Assembly: GCA_963805305.1 (NCBI GenBank)
Contig: CAWDTM010000008.1
Location: 124,001 to 188,000 of the forward strand
Direction: 5' to 3'
Source of the DNA: CAVXEH01 sp963805305
Lineage (GTDB): Bacteria > Chloroflexota > Limnocylindria > QHBO01
Length of the DNA stretch: 64,000 nucleotides
Below, one piece after another: positions 49,061 to 56,975 of this stretch. The position numbers were made by a program, and so were the translations under genes. The notes below the pieces were generated by a model. That model did no database searches and was not told where the DNA came from. It saw only the letters and a list, made by a program, of their open reading frames with translations. How positions within the stretch are numbered: position 1 is the first letter of the stretch; each line of letters opens with the position of its first letter.

Positions 49061-49675
49061 GTGAACGAGGCCGGCCGTGCGGAACGGCGCGAGCTCTGGG
49101 ATGAGCGCCATCGCGAACGAGAGATCGAGTCCGAGGGTCCGGACGACACGCTCGTCGCGCAGGTGTCGGCGCTGCCGCCGGGGCGGGCGCTGGAGGTGGC
49201 CTGCGGCAGCGGCGCCAACGCGGTCTGGCTGGCAAACGCGGGGTGGCAGGTGACGGGCGTCGACTGGTCGTCGGTGGCCCTCGAGAAGGCCTGTGATCGT
49301 GCGGCGCGCGCTCGCGTGCGTGCGGACTGGGTCCAGGCCGACCTGCTTGAGTGGACGCCGCCACCCGACGCCTTCGACCTGGTCACCGTCCTCTACCTGC
49401 ACCTGGAGCCGGGCGAGCGGCAGATCGTCTATCCGGCGGTCGTCCGGGCCCTGGCGCCGGGCGGGCGTCTGCTGGTGATTGGTCACGACCGGCGGCACCA
49501 GGGCCATGGGCCGGACCCCGAGAGGCTCTTTACCGCCAATGAGCTCGGAACGGAGATTCAGGCGGCGGTGCCCGAGATGGTGATCGAGGAGGCGCTCGTC
49601 CAGCGACGGGGCTCCGGGGAGGGCCCCGGACCGGTCGACGCGGTCCTTCGCATGAGGCGGGCGCCGATCGGTTGA
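49061..49675 (+). CDS. Class I SAM-dependent methyltransferase
   Basis: This 204-residue protein starts at the GTG at 49061 (GGAGG upstream). The Rossmann motif I is RALEVACGSGANAVWLANAGW near residue 45, motif II VTGVDWSSVALEKA, and motif IV DLVTVLYLHLEP. It resembles tellurite-resistance TehB/thiopurine-type small methyltransferases (the N-terminal ELWDERHRE is common in that group). The substrate is unknown. Confidence 0.85.
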   Translation: MNEAGRAERRELWDERHREREIESEGPDDTLVAQVSALPPGRALEVACGSGANAVWLANAGWQVTGVDWSSVALEKACDRAARARVRADWVQADLLEWTPPPDAFDLVTVLYLHLEPGERQIVYPAVVRALAPGGRLLVIGHDRRHQGHGPDPERLFTANELGTEIQAAVPEMVIEEALVQRRGSGEGPGPVDAVLRMRRAPIG

Positions 49676-49745
49676 CGGGGTAGTGGATAGAGCGAGCCGA
49701 AGTTGTGGCAGCCCTCGACTTGGGCACGTTCAGCCCGGAATGGGC

Positions 49746-50120
49746 TCATGACGCAACCGCGGGCCGCGCCTGTTGCGCAGGGTCGCGGCGCCGACGTACA
49801 CGGTCGGTGGCTGCCCGCAGGACGGCCTTGACGTCCTGGAACGAGGTGGATGGGTCATTGTTGAAACCCATGAGCCGGTGCTCGTAGTCCTTCCCGCGTT
49901 CGTCGATGACGAAGCGGACTTCCTGGAGGGCGGCACGACGGTGGTCATACCGGCCCAGCACCTGAATGCAGGCTTGACGCAGCGCACAGAAGAGGCTGAG
50001 TTGAGTCGCCCGGGACGGGCACCTCCGGGTGTCTGCGCGATTCCACAGTGTTTCGCCAGAGAGCAACCGGTTGGCAATTTCCAGAATCTGGACGTCCTGC
50101 GCGGGTACAGGGGAGGCCAT
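49746..50120 (-). CDS. DUF6197-like small protein
   Basis: This 124-residue protein starts at the ATG at 50120 with AGGAGG 6 bases upstream. It resembles DUF6197 proteins: an N-terminal helix (VQILEIANRLLSGETLWNRA), a cysteine in CPSRATQLSLFCALRQAC, then FNNDPSTSFQDVKAVLRAATDRV near the C-terminus (the family has a similar 'WND.....DV...L..A'). Base composition is less GC-rich than in neighbouring core genes. No function is known. It is a candidate accessory gene near the tRNA-Tyr locus. Confidence 0.55.
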   Translation of the reverse strand: MASPVPAQDVQILEIANRLLSGETLWNRADTRRCPSRATQLSLFCALRQACIQVLGRYDHRRAALQEVRFVIDERGKDYEHRLMGFNNDPSTSFQDVKAVLRAATDRVRRRRDPAQQARPAVAS

Positions 50121-50316
50121 GTCATTCCTCCTCGCGCCGCCGCGCCGGAGTGGCCCGCACGCCGGAGCCCGAGGCCTGGGTTGCGGCGACCCACGTCGCC
50201 CCACTCTCTTCTGCTCCGCACGGATCCGCTTACTTGGACTTGTGCGTGATTCTAGGTCACTGGGTGCCGTACTGGCCGGCGAAGTCACCTCCGCCTATCC
50301 GCTACCCGCCGATCGG

Positions 50317-50345
50317 TTGAGGGGTTGCCGGGCGTTCGCTATACT
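50317..50345 (+). promoter_or_regulatory. Promoter of tRNA-Tyr
   Basis: TTGAGG at 50317-50322 and TATACT at 50340-50345 have a 17-base spacer, 48 bases before the tRNA. Confidence 0.65.
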
Positions 50346-50393
50346 CGCGCCCGGTCGGTATCGGTTTGCTCCGTGCCGGCTGTCGTGATCTGT

Positions 50394-50479
50394 GGGTAGG
50401 TTGAGCAGGTGGTGAGCTCTGCTGACTGTAGATCAGCCGTCGAGAGACTGTGGGGGTTCGATTCCCTCCCTGCCCACCA
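50394..50479 (+). tRNA. tRNA-Tyr (anticodon GTA)
   Basis: This is a class II tRNA of 86 bases. The acceptor GGGTAGG (50394-50400) pairs with CCTGCCC (50469-50475), and ACCA is encoded. The anticodon loop CTGTAGA gives GTA. The long variable arm is present. Confidence 0.93.
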
Positions 50480-50709
50480 ACACCACGACTGACCCTCCGG
50501 CGAGAGCCGGGCGATTCGCTGCACGGCCACATGGCTAAGTACCCCGAGTATCTCGCCGCCAACGACCACAGTCGGCGCGCCGTCCTTCTGAGTCTGGCCC
50601 ACGAGCGTGAAGCTTCCTCCAAGGGAAACTCCTTTCAGCAGCATGGTCCACGACGGGTTGACCCGGATCCTTGGGGGGGTACGCTGCAGGCTCAGCTCAG
50701 GGGGTTCGC
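50480..50709. other. Intergenic stretch after tRNA-Tyr
   Basis: 230 bases with no convincing gene. A 60-residue frame starting at 50531 (MAKYPEYLAANDHSRRAV) has no clear ribosome-binding site and no family. I see no terminator or repeat. Confidence 0.4.
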
Positions 50710-51412
50710 ATGAGGCGTTGGGATCGTTTGGCAGCCGCGGCAGCCATTGGGCTGTTGCCGCTGATGATGGCGCCGTCCCAAACGCACGCAGCCTGCGGCG
50801 AAAGCACCAAATTCGTCGAGCAGGTCGCCGGTACCAATCTCTATTAACGGCAATCGCGACGCGGTCTACAGTTATGACCACCGACCGACGTGTAGCGTCA
50901 ACGCGCATTCGACGTTCCTGCGCGCGTCCGACGACTATCGAAGCTTCGTGGAAGTGGGGGTGCGCGAGGAACCGGACGGCTCAGCACATTTCTGGACTGA
51001 ATGGCGCGTCTGGCCCAACTCGCCGGTTGCGACTTACTCGGACGGCACCTTTGGCTTGGCATCACTGAACGTCTGGTACTCCTTCGAGATACAAGACGTT
51101 GGATCGGGAAGATTCGGCCTGTTCTGGGCCGCCGGCTATGACCCCGATCACGCCACGTGGCGATTCATCGCTAACTCGCCTGCCATGCCGCGCAACGTCG
51201 GTGAGGTTGAAATTGAGGAGGCCAGGTTCGGTACGGCGAACGCCAGCCACCAAGCCGTCACCCTCGAGAAACAGAACCGCCAGTTAAGCAGCTGGAGCGC
51301 GTGGTCGAATCTGCTGTGCGACCAGTCACAGAACAGCATTACCGGTTGGTGGGCGGTCAAGTACAGCAATCAACATTGGCAGATGTCTTCCGCGCCACCT
51401 GGGTTGTGCTGA
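50710..51412 (+). pseudogene. Frameshifted exported-protein gene
   Basis: ATG at 50710 begins a signal-peptide-like frame (MRRWDRLAAAAAIGLLPLMM, cleavage expected after the Ala-rich end near THAAC) that stops at TAA 50845-50847. The next frame continues immediately as NGNRDAVYSYDHRPTCSVNA and on to a stop at 51412, with many Trp and Tyr residues and three Cys. Removing one A from the AA at 50846-50847 joins the frames smoothly as TNLYYGNRDAV. It is either a pseudogene, a real frameshift, or a sequencing error. The mature part (about 190 residues) resembles no family I know. It ends 1 base before the next gene. Confidence 0.6.
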
Positions 51413-51413
51413 G

Positions 51414-52001
51414 ATGAAGAAGATTCGAGCCTGCTACCTCTTGTTGGCATTGGCTGCATCCGGGGCGCTCGCCGGCTGCACGGCTGACGGTGCCGCGCCC
51501 CGCAACACCCGGCCGGAGACTTCGGTGCACGCAGATCTCGGGCAGACCCCGGTCCTCAACTGGGATCATCCTTTCATGAGCGAGGGGGAGACGGTGGATC
51601 GCAACATCCTGGTCGCCGAGCCGGCAGCGTTCGGACTGACGTTCGCGCCGGTGGTGCCCGTGTATGCCACCGGGACCCTGCGCTGGGTCGACGTAAGCTC
51701 CCACGCCACCGTTGCCTTTCTGTTTGACTTTAGCTCCGACACACGATTCGGAACGGACGCCCGAGCCGAGGTCCAAGAATCGAGCGCGACGATGACTCAA
51801 GATGAACTCATTACCGGGCCACGTCCAGGGGTTCATTCGGTAACAGATGTCGGCTCAACTGCCGTTCTGGTCCTACAGTCCGGTGGGATCGCCGATGCCA
51901 TGTTCATTCGTGATGGCGTCTTCTACGATATCGCCGGCCCCGCTCTTCCGCCTAATGCGGCTCTGGACCTCGCTACGCAACTTGTGAAACAGCTGAACTA
52001 G
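51414..52001 (+). CDS. Putative lipoprotein of unknown function
   Basis: This 195-residue protein starts MKKIRACYLLLALAAS and has a lipobox LAGC ending near residue 22, so it should be acylated on Cys and anchored outside the membrane. The mature part is strand-rich (WDHPFMSEGET, VVPVYATGTLRWVD, VDVSSHATVAFLFDF) and ends with a helix (LDLATQLVKQL). No family is recognised. The start lies 2 bases after the end of the frameshifted gene, so the pair was one operon. Confidence 0.65.
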   Translation: MKKIRACYLLLALAASGALAGCTADGAAPRNTRPETSVHADLGQTPVLNWDHPFMSEGETVDRNILVAEPAAFGLTFAPVVPVYATGTLRWVDVSSHATVAFLFDFSSDTRFGTDARAEVQESSATMTQDELITGPRPGVHSVTDVGSTAVLVLQSGGIADAMFIRDGVFYDIAGPALPPNAALDLATQLVKQLN

Positions 52002-52037
52002 GCGGTCTCATCACAGCCTGGAGGAGACTCGGCCCTG

Positions 52038-52067
52038 CTGACCCTGATGGTCGGTATCGGCTAGAAT
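52038..52067 (+). promoter_or_regulatory. Putative promoter upstream of tRNA-Thr(GGT)
   Basis: CTGACC at 52038-52043 and TAGAAT at 52062-52067 have an 18-base spacer, about 100 bases before the tRNA. Confidence 0.45.
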
Positions 52068-52168
52068 CGTCGGCCGGTGGTCTGCCTCTGGGCTCTGCCC
52101 AGCCAGAGTAGACGCTGCCGGCCGAAATTACGGGCAAGCCGTCAGAGTAGGCACACTACGCGTCACAG

Positions 52169-52244
52169 GCCCACGTAGCTCAGTTGGCAGAGCACTTCCT
52201 TGGTAAGGAAGAGGTCTCCGGTTCGAGCCCGGACGTGGGCTCCA
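52169..52244 (+). tRNA. tRNA-Thr (anticodon GGT)
   Basis: The acceptor GCCCACG (52169-52175) pairs with CGTGGGC (52234-52240), with discriminator T and encoded CCA. The anticodon loop TTGGTAA gives GGT. Confidence 0.95.
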
Positions 52245-52380
52245 TCCTCGCTCCTCCCGTTCAAGAGGGACCCGCGGAGCCCGCTACGCCATGGTCCGGG
52301 AGGGGTTCTTGTCCTGCCGTTGCGGCGGCCGCACGAGATCCAACCTCGGCGCGAAGGATTTCGACCTCGAAGGGCTCCGC

Positions 52381-52428
52381 CAAACCGCAGGTTTGCGAAG
52401 GATTCCGCATGGTTGCGGGATTCTTCGC
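52381..52428 (+). promoter_or_regulatory. Tandem hairpins between tRNA-Thr(GGT) and the membrane-protein gene
   Basis: CAAACC and GGTTTG (52381-52395) form a small perfect hairpin. Bases 52395-52408 pair with 52415-52428 over 14 positions, allowing G-T wobble pairs. No T run follows. They may act as a leader structure for the gene at 52523 or end the tRNA transcript. Confidence 0.4.
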
Positions 52429-52522
52429 ACGTGTCGCACAATTCGCGACGCCCACTATTGCCAGCCCGCGACGCGCGCCCGCGATCTGGTCGTGCGCGCA
52501 GCCATAGGAGGCGGCCCCGCCA

Positions 52523-53596
52523 GTGAACCCCAACGTCATCCTCCCCTTCTGCTCGTCGGCGCTGAGCTTCGTCTTCGCGATCCTGGTCGGCGACCAGTGG
52601 CTCCGGCGGCGGCAGCCGTACCAGCTGGTGTGGACCGTTGGCCTCCTCTGGTATGGGATCAGCGCCGGCACCGAGTTCCTCGGAGGTCTGATTGGCTGGA
52701 GCGAGCCGCTCTACCGCGCGTGGTACCTCATCGGCGCCTTCGGGGTCGCGGCCTACCTGGGCCTGGGGACCATCTTCCTGCTGAACAAGACCCGCTTCGG
52801 CTACTTCGTGGCCTTCTCCCTCTTCCTGGCCGGGCTCTTCAGCTGGCTGACCACGATCAAGTACGCGGATGCCGGGGACCCGGTCTCCGGCGGCATGACC
52901 CTGGCGGTGCTGGGCTACACCTGGGGCGGCGCGTTGCTGCTCGGGCTCGTAACCATGGTCAACCGCCGCTGGGTCGCCCCCGTGTCGGCGGCCCTGCTCG
53001 TGGTCGCGAGCGTGGCGGCCACGATCCTGACCCTCACCGTCACGCTGCCCGCCCCCGGGTTCGCGCTGGACCCCGTGACCTCCGTGCCGATCGGCGCGGC
53101 CTTCCCGAGCGACCTGCGAATCCTCACCCCTCCGTTCAACATCACCGGGGCCTTCGCGCTCGTCTTCGGCGCGGCCTACTCCACCTACATCTTCATGCCC
53201 AAGATCCGGGTGATGCGGGTCACGACCGGCATCCCGGTGGTCGGACAGATCGGCCGCGGCGTCGCCGTGGTCGTGAACTTCTTCGCGTCCATCCCGACTG
53301 CGCTGCAGGCACTCGTGACCGGCCGGCTGAACAGTCGCGTGCCGGCCACGGTGCTCATCGCCATCGGCGGCTTCATTCCCGGCTGGACGAGCGGGCTCAA
53401 CCGGTTCGGCGTCACCTGGTCGTTTTTCCTGGGCGAGTTCCTCGGGGTGCTCTTCATCTTCCTGGGGTTCCTGGTCAGCGTTGAGGTCTTCAGTGACATC
53501 CGCCTGCCCTTCACGAGGGTGGTCCTCCTGCGACGCGACCGGGCCGCGGCAGGTGGCGAGGTGCCGGCGACCAGCGGAGGCGCCGGGGCCGACTGA
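52523..53596 (+). CDS. Polytopic membrane protein of unknown function
   Basis: This 357-residue protein has about eight to nine hydrophobic helices with tryptophan/tyrosine-rich ends (VWTVGLLWYGISAGTEFLGG, YRAWYLIGAFGVAAYLGLGT). Residues 2-250 are the most hydrophobic; the last 30 residues are a charged cytosolic tail. I recognise no family; it is not a known transporter by motif. The start GTG at 52523 has GGAGG 10 bases upstream. A hairpin-rich leader lies before it. It is alone between tRNA-Thr(GGT) and the convergent anti-sigma gene. Confidence 0.7.
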   Translation: MNPNVILPFCSSALSFVFAILVGDQWLRRRQPYQLVWTVGLLWYGISAGTEFLGGLIGWSEPLYRAWYLIGAFGVAAYLGLGTIFLLNKTRFGYFVAFSLFLAGLFSWLTTIKYADAGDPVSGGMTLAVLGYTWGGALLLGLVTMVNRRWVAPVSAALLVVASVAATILTLTVTLPAPGFALDPVTSVPIGAAFPSDLRILTPPFNITGAFALVFGAAYSTYIFMPKIRVMRVTTGIPVVGQIGRGVAVVVNFFASIPTALQALVTGRLNSRVPATVLIAIGGFIPGWTSGLNRFGVTWSFFLGEFLGVLFIFLGFLVSVEVFSDIRLPFTRVVLLRRDRAAAGGEVPATSGGAGAD

Positions 53597-53687
53597 GCCG
53601 CTTACTGCCGGTCGGACGAGCCTTTGGCGAGTCAGTGGAAGCGCGGGACGCGGGGTCCGTCTGGCGAACCCCGCGTTGCATCACCGC

Positions 53688-54698
53688 TCAGCCTCTGGGA
53701 ACGCTGATCCGGATCGAGTCCACCATCGCCTGGAGCTGGAGCTGGTCCACAGCATGCCGGTCCGTGGATTCCGGGACGCCCTGCTCGAGCTCGAAGGGCG
53801 ACGTCTCGGGGAAGTCCGTGGTGCGGATGACGAGCACGGACTGCCCCACCTGGAGCAGACGATAGGTCATCGGGTGGCGCTGGTCGCCGACCAGGGCGTA
53901 CCCATCCTCCCAATATCCGGACTCGGCGGCCGTCCACAGCTTTGGAGTCGGGCAGCCGGAGTGATTCAGCGTCGAACGGACCGTGATCATCCGGCCGGCG
54001 AACCCGTCGACGGTGATCGCGGACGACTCCGTGATCTCGAATCCCGCCCAGGAGCCCATTGCCGACACCACCGTATCGACGGAAGCCTGGGTCTGCGTGT
54101 CAAGGACGCCCAGGTACTGGTTGCAGGCGTCCTTGGAGACATGCCCGATCACCGAGATGACGAGGCCCCAGCCAGATCCGGCCGGAGCATCGGGGCTGTC
54201 GACGAGGACACCGTTGTAGTCGGTCGCCGCGTCCCAGAGGAACCAACCGGGGGGAACGTCGACGGTGACCTTGGCGGGATATCCGGTGTCGAGGTAGTAG
54301 ATGCCTGGCGGAAGGTTGGGTGGGTACGCGGCCCCGTTGACGCTGGGGTTGCTGGCGGAGCCTCGGAGCGAGGCCGGGCCGGCAGGGGTCGGAGCGGCCG
54401 TTGGTGTCGGAGTCGGCGCGGCCGAGGGCCCCCCCACGTGAGACGGTCCACGCAAAAGCCCAAACCCGAGCAGGGCTATGACGACCGCGAATGCCGCGAC
54501 CAGCCCAAAGCGGGCTGGGCGGGGAACGGTGCTGATCATGTGGGGCATCCTTCTCATCCCCGGTAGGGGACGAATCTGTCTCGTTGTCGGGAGCTCGGCG
54601 TGAATGGCGTCGCGGAGCGCATCCGGCATCGGTGTCGGACCCTCGTGCATGTCGAGGTAGTCCTCCAGCAGACCGATGAATTCGTCCGTGCGCGTCAT
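53688..54698 (-). CDS. Putative membrane anti-sigma factor with exported sensor domain
   Basis: This 336-residue protein has a short cytosolic N-terminal part (residues 1-60: MTRTDEFIGLLEDYLDMHEG... without a clear zinc motif), one hydrophobic helix (about 64-82), a Pro/Thr linker (about 92-107) and an extracellular strand-rich domain with NLPPGIYYLDTGYPAKVTVD. Its start overlaps the ECF sigma factor's stop by 4 bases (ATGA), the usual sigma/anti-sigma arrangement. The anti-sigma role is inferred from context; the sensor domain is unassigned. Confidence 0.65.
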   Translation of the reverse strand: MTRTDEFIGLLEDYLDMHEGPTPMPDALRDAIHAELPTTRQIRPLPGMRRMPHMISTVPRPARFGLVAAFAVVIALLGFGLLRGPSHVGGPSAAPTPTPTAAPTPAGPASLRGSASNPSVNGAAYPPNLPPGIYYLDTGYPAKVTVDVPPGWFLWDAATDYNGVLVDSPDAPAGSGWGLVISVIGHVSKDACNQYLGVLDTQTQASVDTVVSAMGSWAGFEITESSAITVDGFAGRMITVRSTLNHSGCPTPKLWTAAESGYWEDGYALVGDQRHPMTYRLLQVGQSVLVIRTTDFPETSPFELEQGVPESTDRHAVDQLQLQAMVDSIRISVPRG

Positions 54699-55243
54699 GC
54701 CGTGCCTCGTCTGATCTCGAGCCGTGCGTCGGCCTCGATGGCCGCGCGCAGCTGCTTCAGTGCGTAGTGGAGCCGGGAGCGCACGGTACCCACGGGCGTC
54801 CCCGTGGCCACAGCTGCCTCCGGTGCGGTCATACCGAGGTAGTGGACCAGCACGACGACGGTGCGGTGCTCCACGCTGAGCGTGCCGAACGCCTGGTCGA
54901 GCTGGGCCCGGATGGCGATGTGTGAGGCGGGATCAGGCGCCATCGGCTCGTCGCGCGGAAGTAGCCGGAGGGTGCCGCGGTGACGTCGCTCGCGGCGACC
55001 TTCGGCGTAGCAGGCATTGACGAGGAGCCGGTAGATCCATGCCTCGAAGCGGTCCGGATCCCGAAGCCGCGGGAGGTTGCGCCACGCGTCGAGGCAGGCC
55101 CGTTGCGTGGCATCCTGGGCGAGGGAGGTGTCGCGCAGGATCCGGCGCGCGACGGAGTGGAGGCTGTCCCCAAGGCGTCCGATCAACGTGTCGAACGCCT
55201 CTTCGTCGCCGGCCATCGCCCGCTCGACGAGTCTCCGCTCCAT
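54695..55243 (-). CDS. ECF-type RNA polymerase sigma factor
   Basis: This 182-residue sigma-70 family protein has region 2 (EEAFDTLIGRLGDSLHSVARRIL...ATQRACLDAWRNLPRL, about 15-60) and region 4 (TLSVEHRTVVVLVHYLGMTAPEAAVATGTPVGTVRSRLHYAL, about 118-162) and lacks regions 1 and 3. I use the ATG at 55243; GTG at 55252 is an alternative start with GGAGA upstream. It overlaps the membrane anti-sigma gene downstream. Targets unknown. Confidence 0.92.
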   Translation of the reverse strand: MERRLVERAMAGDEEAFDTLIGRLGDSLHSVARRILRDTSLAQDATQRACLDAWRNLPRLRDPDRFEAWIYRLLVNACYAEGRRERRHRGTLRLLPRDEPMAPDPASHIAIRAQLDQAFGTLSVEHRTVVVLVHYLGMTAPEAAVATGTPVGTVRSRLHYALKQLRAAIEADARLEIRRGTA

Positions 55244-55252
55244 GGTCCTCAC

Positions 55253-55464
55253 TCTCCGAACGACGCCTCGTCGGGAGCCGTTCGGTGAGTATGAGTGGCA
55301 CGGGAAGCGGACCGTTCAAATCTCGACCGTCGCAGCCACGGCACTCGGACGCGCGGGCTTGGAAGGTGCCAGATGTCCGATACCCCGGCCGTAGGCGCGT
55401 TCACGCCGGCGCGGGTGCGCTGGACCGCACCGAGCGCCGGGACAGGGGATGGCCGGCTGGCGCG
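55253..55464. other. Intergenic region between divergent sigma gene and rpmG promoter
   Basis: 212 bases with no gene. A promoter for the sigma gene would be expected here on the minus strand, but I see no strong pair of hexamers. Confidence 0.5.
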
Positions 55465-55493
55465 TTGACACGCGGGGTCACCGACAATAGAAT
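55465..55493 (+). promoter_or_regulatory. Strong promoter of rpmG-tRNA-Trp-secE-nusG
   Basis: TTGACA at 55465-55470 and TAGAAT at 55488-55493 have a 17-base spacer. Transcription should begin about 70 bases before rpmG. Confidence 0.8.
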
Positions 55494-55570
55494 CACGAGG
55501 CTTTCCCCGAGGTGACCGGCCCTAGAGTCCCGTGTCCGCCAGGGGTTTTGAAACGAAGGACCAAGCGGAC

Positions 55571-55735
55571 GTGGCCAAGGCCGAGAATCGACCCGTGATC
55601 ACGCTGGCGTGCACCACCTGCAAGGAGCGCACGTACAGCACGCGGAAGAACAAGAGAAACGACCCGGGGCGGCTGGAGCTGAACAAGTACTGCCCGCGGT
55701 GCCGGCAGCACACCCTGCACCGGGAGACGAAGTAG
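55571..55735 (+). CDS. rpmG: 50S ribosomal protein L33
   Basis: This 54-residue protein starts at the GTG at 55571. It contains VITLACTTCKERTYSTRKNK and KYCPRCRQHTLHRETK, the zinc-binding (four-cysteine) form of L33. The position before secE-nusG is the same as in many bacteria. A longer frame from 55532 is possible but adds a non-conserved N-terminus. Confidence 0.94.
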   Translation: MAKAENRPVITLACTTCKERTYSTRKNKRNDPGRLELNKYCPRCRQHTLHRETK

Positions 55736-55770
55736 CCAGATCCGACAGACGGCGGAGCCGCGCCATCGGT

Positions 55771-55846
55771 AGGGGTGTAGCTCAACTGGTAGAGCACTGG
55801 TCTCCAAAACCAGCGGTTGCAGGTTCGAGTCCTGTCGCCCCTGCCA
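55771..55846 (+). tRNA. tRNA-Trp (anticodon CCA)
   Basis: The acceptor AGGGGTG (55771-55777) pairs with CGCCCCT (55836-55842), and GCCA is encoded. The anticodon loop CTCCAAA gives CCA. It lies between rpmG and secE and is probably processed from their transcript. Confidence 0.95.
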
Positions 55847-55913
55847 GACCAGCCCGGCGCCGCCGCAGCATCCCGCCAGACCAAGCCCGTACGGACGAAG
55901 AGCCGAAGCAACC

Positions 55914-56099
55914 GTGATCCAGGGAATTCGCACCTATCTCGACGAGAGCTGGGCAGAGCTGAGGAAGGTCTCCTGGCCCGACCGGCAGACGGTCGTCAAC
56001 CTGACGCTGATCGTGATCGGCGTGAGCGTGGCCATTGGCGCCTACATCGCGATTCTGGACCAGGTGATGCACTTCGCCCTCTCGCAGGTGTTCAAGTGA
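55914..56099 (+). CDS. secE: Preprotein translocase subunit SecE
   Basis: This 61-residue single-span protein has the SecE signature ESWAELRKVSWPDRQTVVN followed by one hydrophobic helix (LTLIVIGVSVAIGAYIAIL). The start is the GTG at 55914. Its stop overlaps the nusG GTG (GTGA), giving coupled translation. Confidence 0.95.
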   Translation: MIQGIRTYLDESWAELRKVSWPDRQTVVNLTLIVIGVSVAIGAYIAILDQVMHFALSQVFK

Positions 56100-56881
56100 G
56101 CGACGAGCAGACCCGCAGCGACACGATCGCGACCGAGCCGACCGAGCCGAACGAGCCGACGGCGCTGGACTCGAACGAGTCCGCCGGGAGCGAGGCGAAC
56201 GGCGCCACCGAGGAAGCGGCCAGCCCGACGGAGACCCCGGCTACGGCGAGCGACGACGCGGCCGACAAGGCCGCCGCCCAGGAGAACGAGGCCCGCCAGG
56301 CCGCGCGCCTGTCGCGCGAGGCTCCCCGCGTGGCTGACATGCCCGCCGAGGAGCGCACGCGCAAGGTGTGGTACGTCATCCACACGTACTCCGGGTACGA
56401 GAACAAGGTGAAGGCCAACCTCGAGCACCGCATCGAGTCGATGGGCGTCGAGGACCAGATCTTCCAGGTGCTCGTCCCCATGGAGGAGGAGATCGAGATC
56501 AAGAACGGCCAGCGGCAGACCGTCAACAAGAAGGTCTTCCCCGGCTACGTCCTGGTCGAGATGGTTATGAGTGACGAGAGCTGGTACGTGGTGCGCAACA
56601 CGCCGGGTGTCACCAGCTTCGTGGGATCCGGCAACCGGCCCACGCCGCTCGACGAGAGCGAGGTCAAGAAGATCCTCAAGCAGATGGGGGTCGAGACGCC
56701 CAAGTTCAAGGTCCAGTTCACGAAGGGCCAGAGCGTGCGCGTCAACGACGGTCCGTTCGCGGAGTTCATCGGGACCGTCGACGAGGTCAACCCCGAGCGG
56801 AACAAGGTCAAGGTGCTCGTCAGCATCTTCGGCCGCGAGACCCCCGTGGAGCTCGACTTCCTGCAGATCGAGAAGCTCTAG
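56096..56881 (+). CDS. nusG: Transcription termination/antitermination factor NusG, with acidic N-terminal extension
   Basis: NusG binds RNA polymerase and links transcription with Rho or the ribosome. The 261-residue protein starts at GTG 56096. Residues 1-80 are an acidic Thr/Ala/Glu-rich extension; canonical NusG is about 180 residues. The NGN domain starts at WYVIHTYSGYENKVKANLE (about residue 92), with PGYVLVEM and NTPGVTSFVG in the middle. The KOW domain is VRVNDGPFAEFIGTVDEVNPE near 218. It is followed by a hairpin and rplK. Confidence 0.94.
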   Translation: MSDEQTRSDTIATEPTEPNEPTALDSNESAGSEANGATEEAASPTETPATASDDAADKAAAQENEARQAARLSREAPRVADMPAEERTRKVWYVIHTYSGYENKVKANLEHRIESMGVEDQIFQVLVPMEEEIEIKNGQRQTVNKKVFPGYVLVEMVMSDESWYVVRNTPGVTSFVGSGNRPTPLDESEVKKILKQMGVETPKFKVQFTKGQSVRVNDGPFAEFIGTVDEVNPERNKVKVLVSIFGRETPVELDFLQIEKL

Positions 56882-56894
56882 CGTCCTACATAGA

Positions 56895-56921
56895 CCGATG
56901 GCGGCGTATCGTCGCCATCGG
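56895..56921 (+). promoter_or_regulatory. Hairpin in the rplK leader
   Basis: CCGATGGCG at 56895-56903 pairs with CGCCATCGG at 56913-56921, 14 bases after the nusG stop. In many bacteria L1 binds the rplK-rplA leader to repress it; this hairpin is a candidate site. Confidence 0.4.
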
Positions 56922-56975
56922 CGCAGCAGAGAGGGAGGGGCGTGAACCGCCCCGCTTGGACCTCGGAGGAAGCAC

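Noticed and set aside
50450..50713. 87-residue frame starting in tRNA-Tyr
   Set aside because: It overlaps the tRNA, has no supported start, and shows no family.
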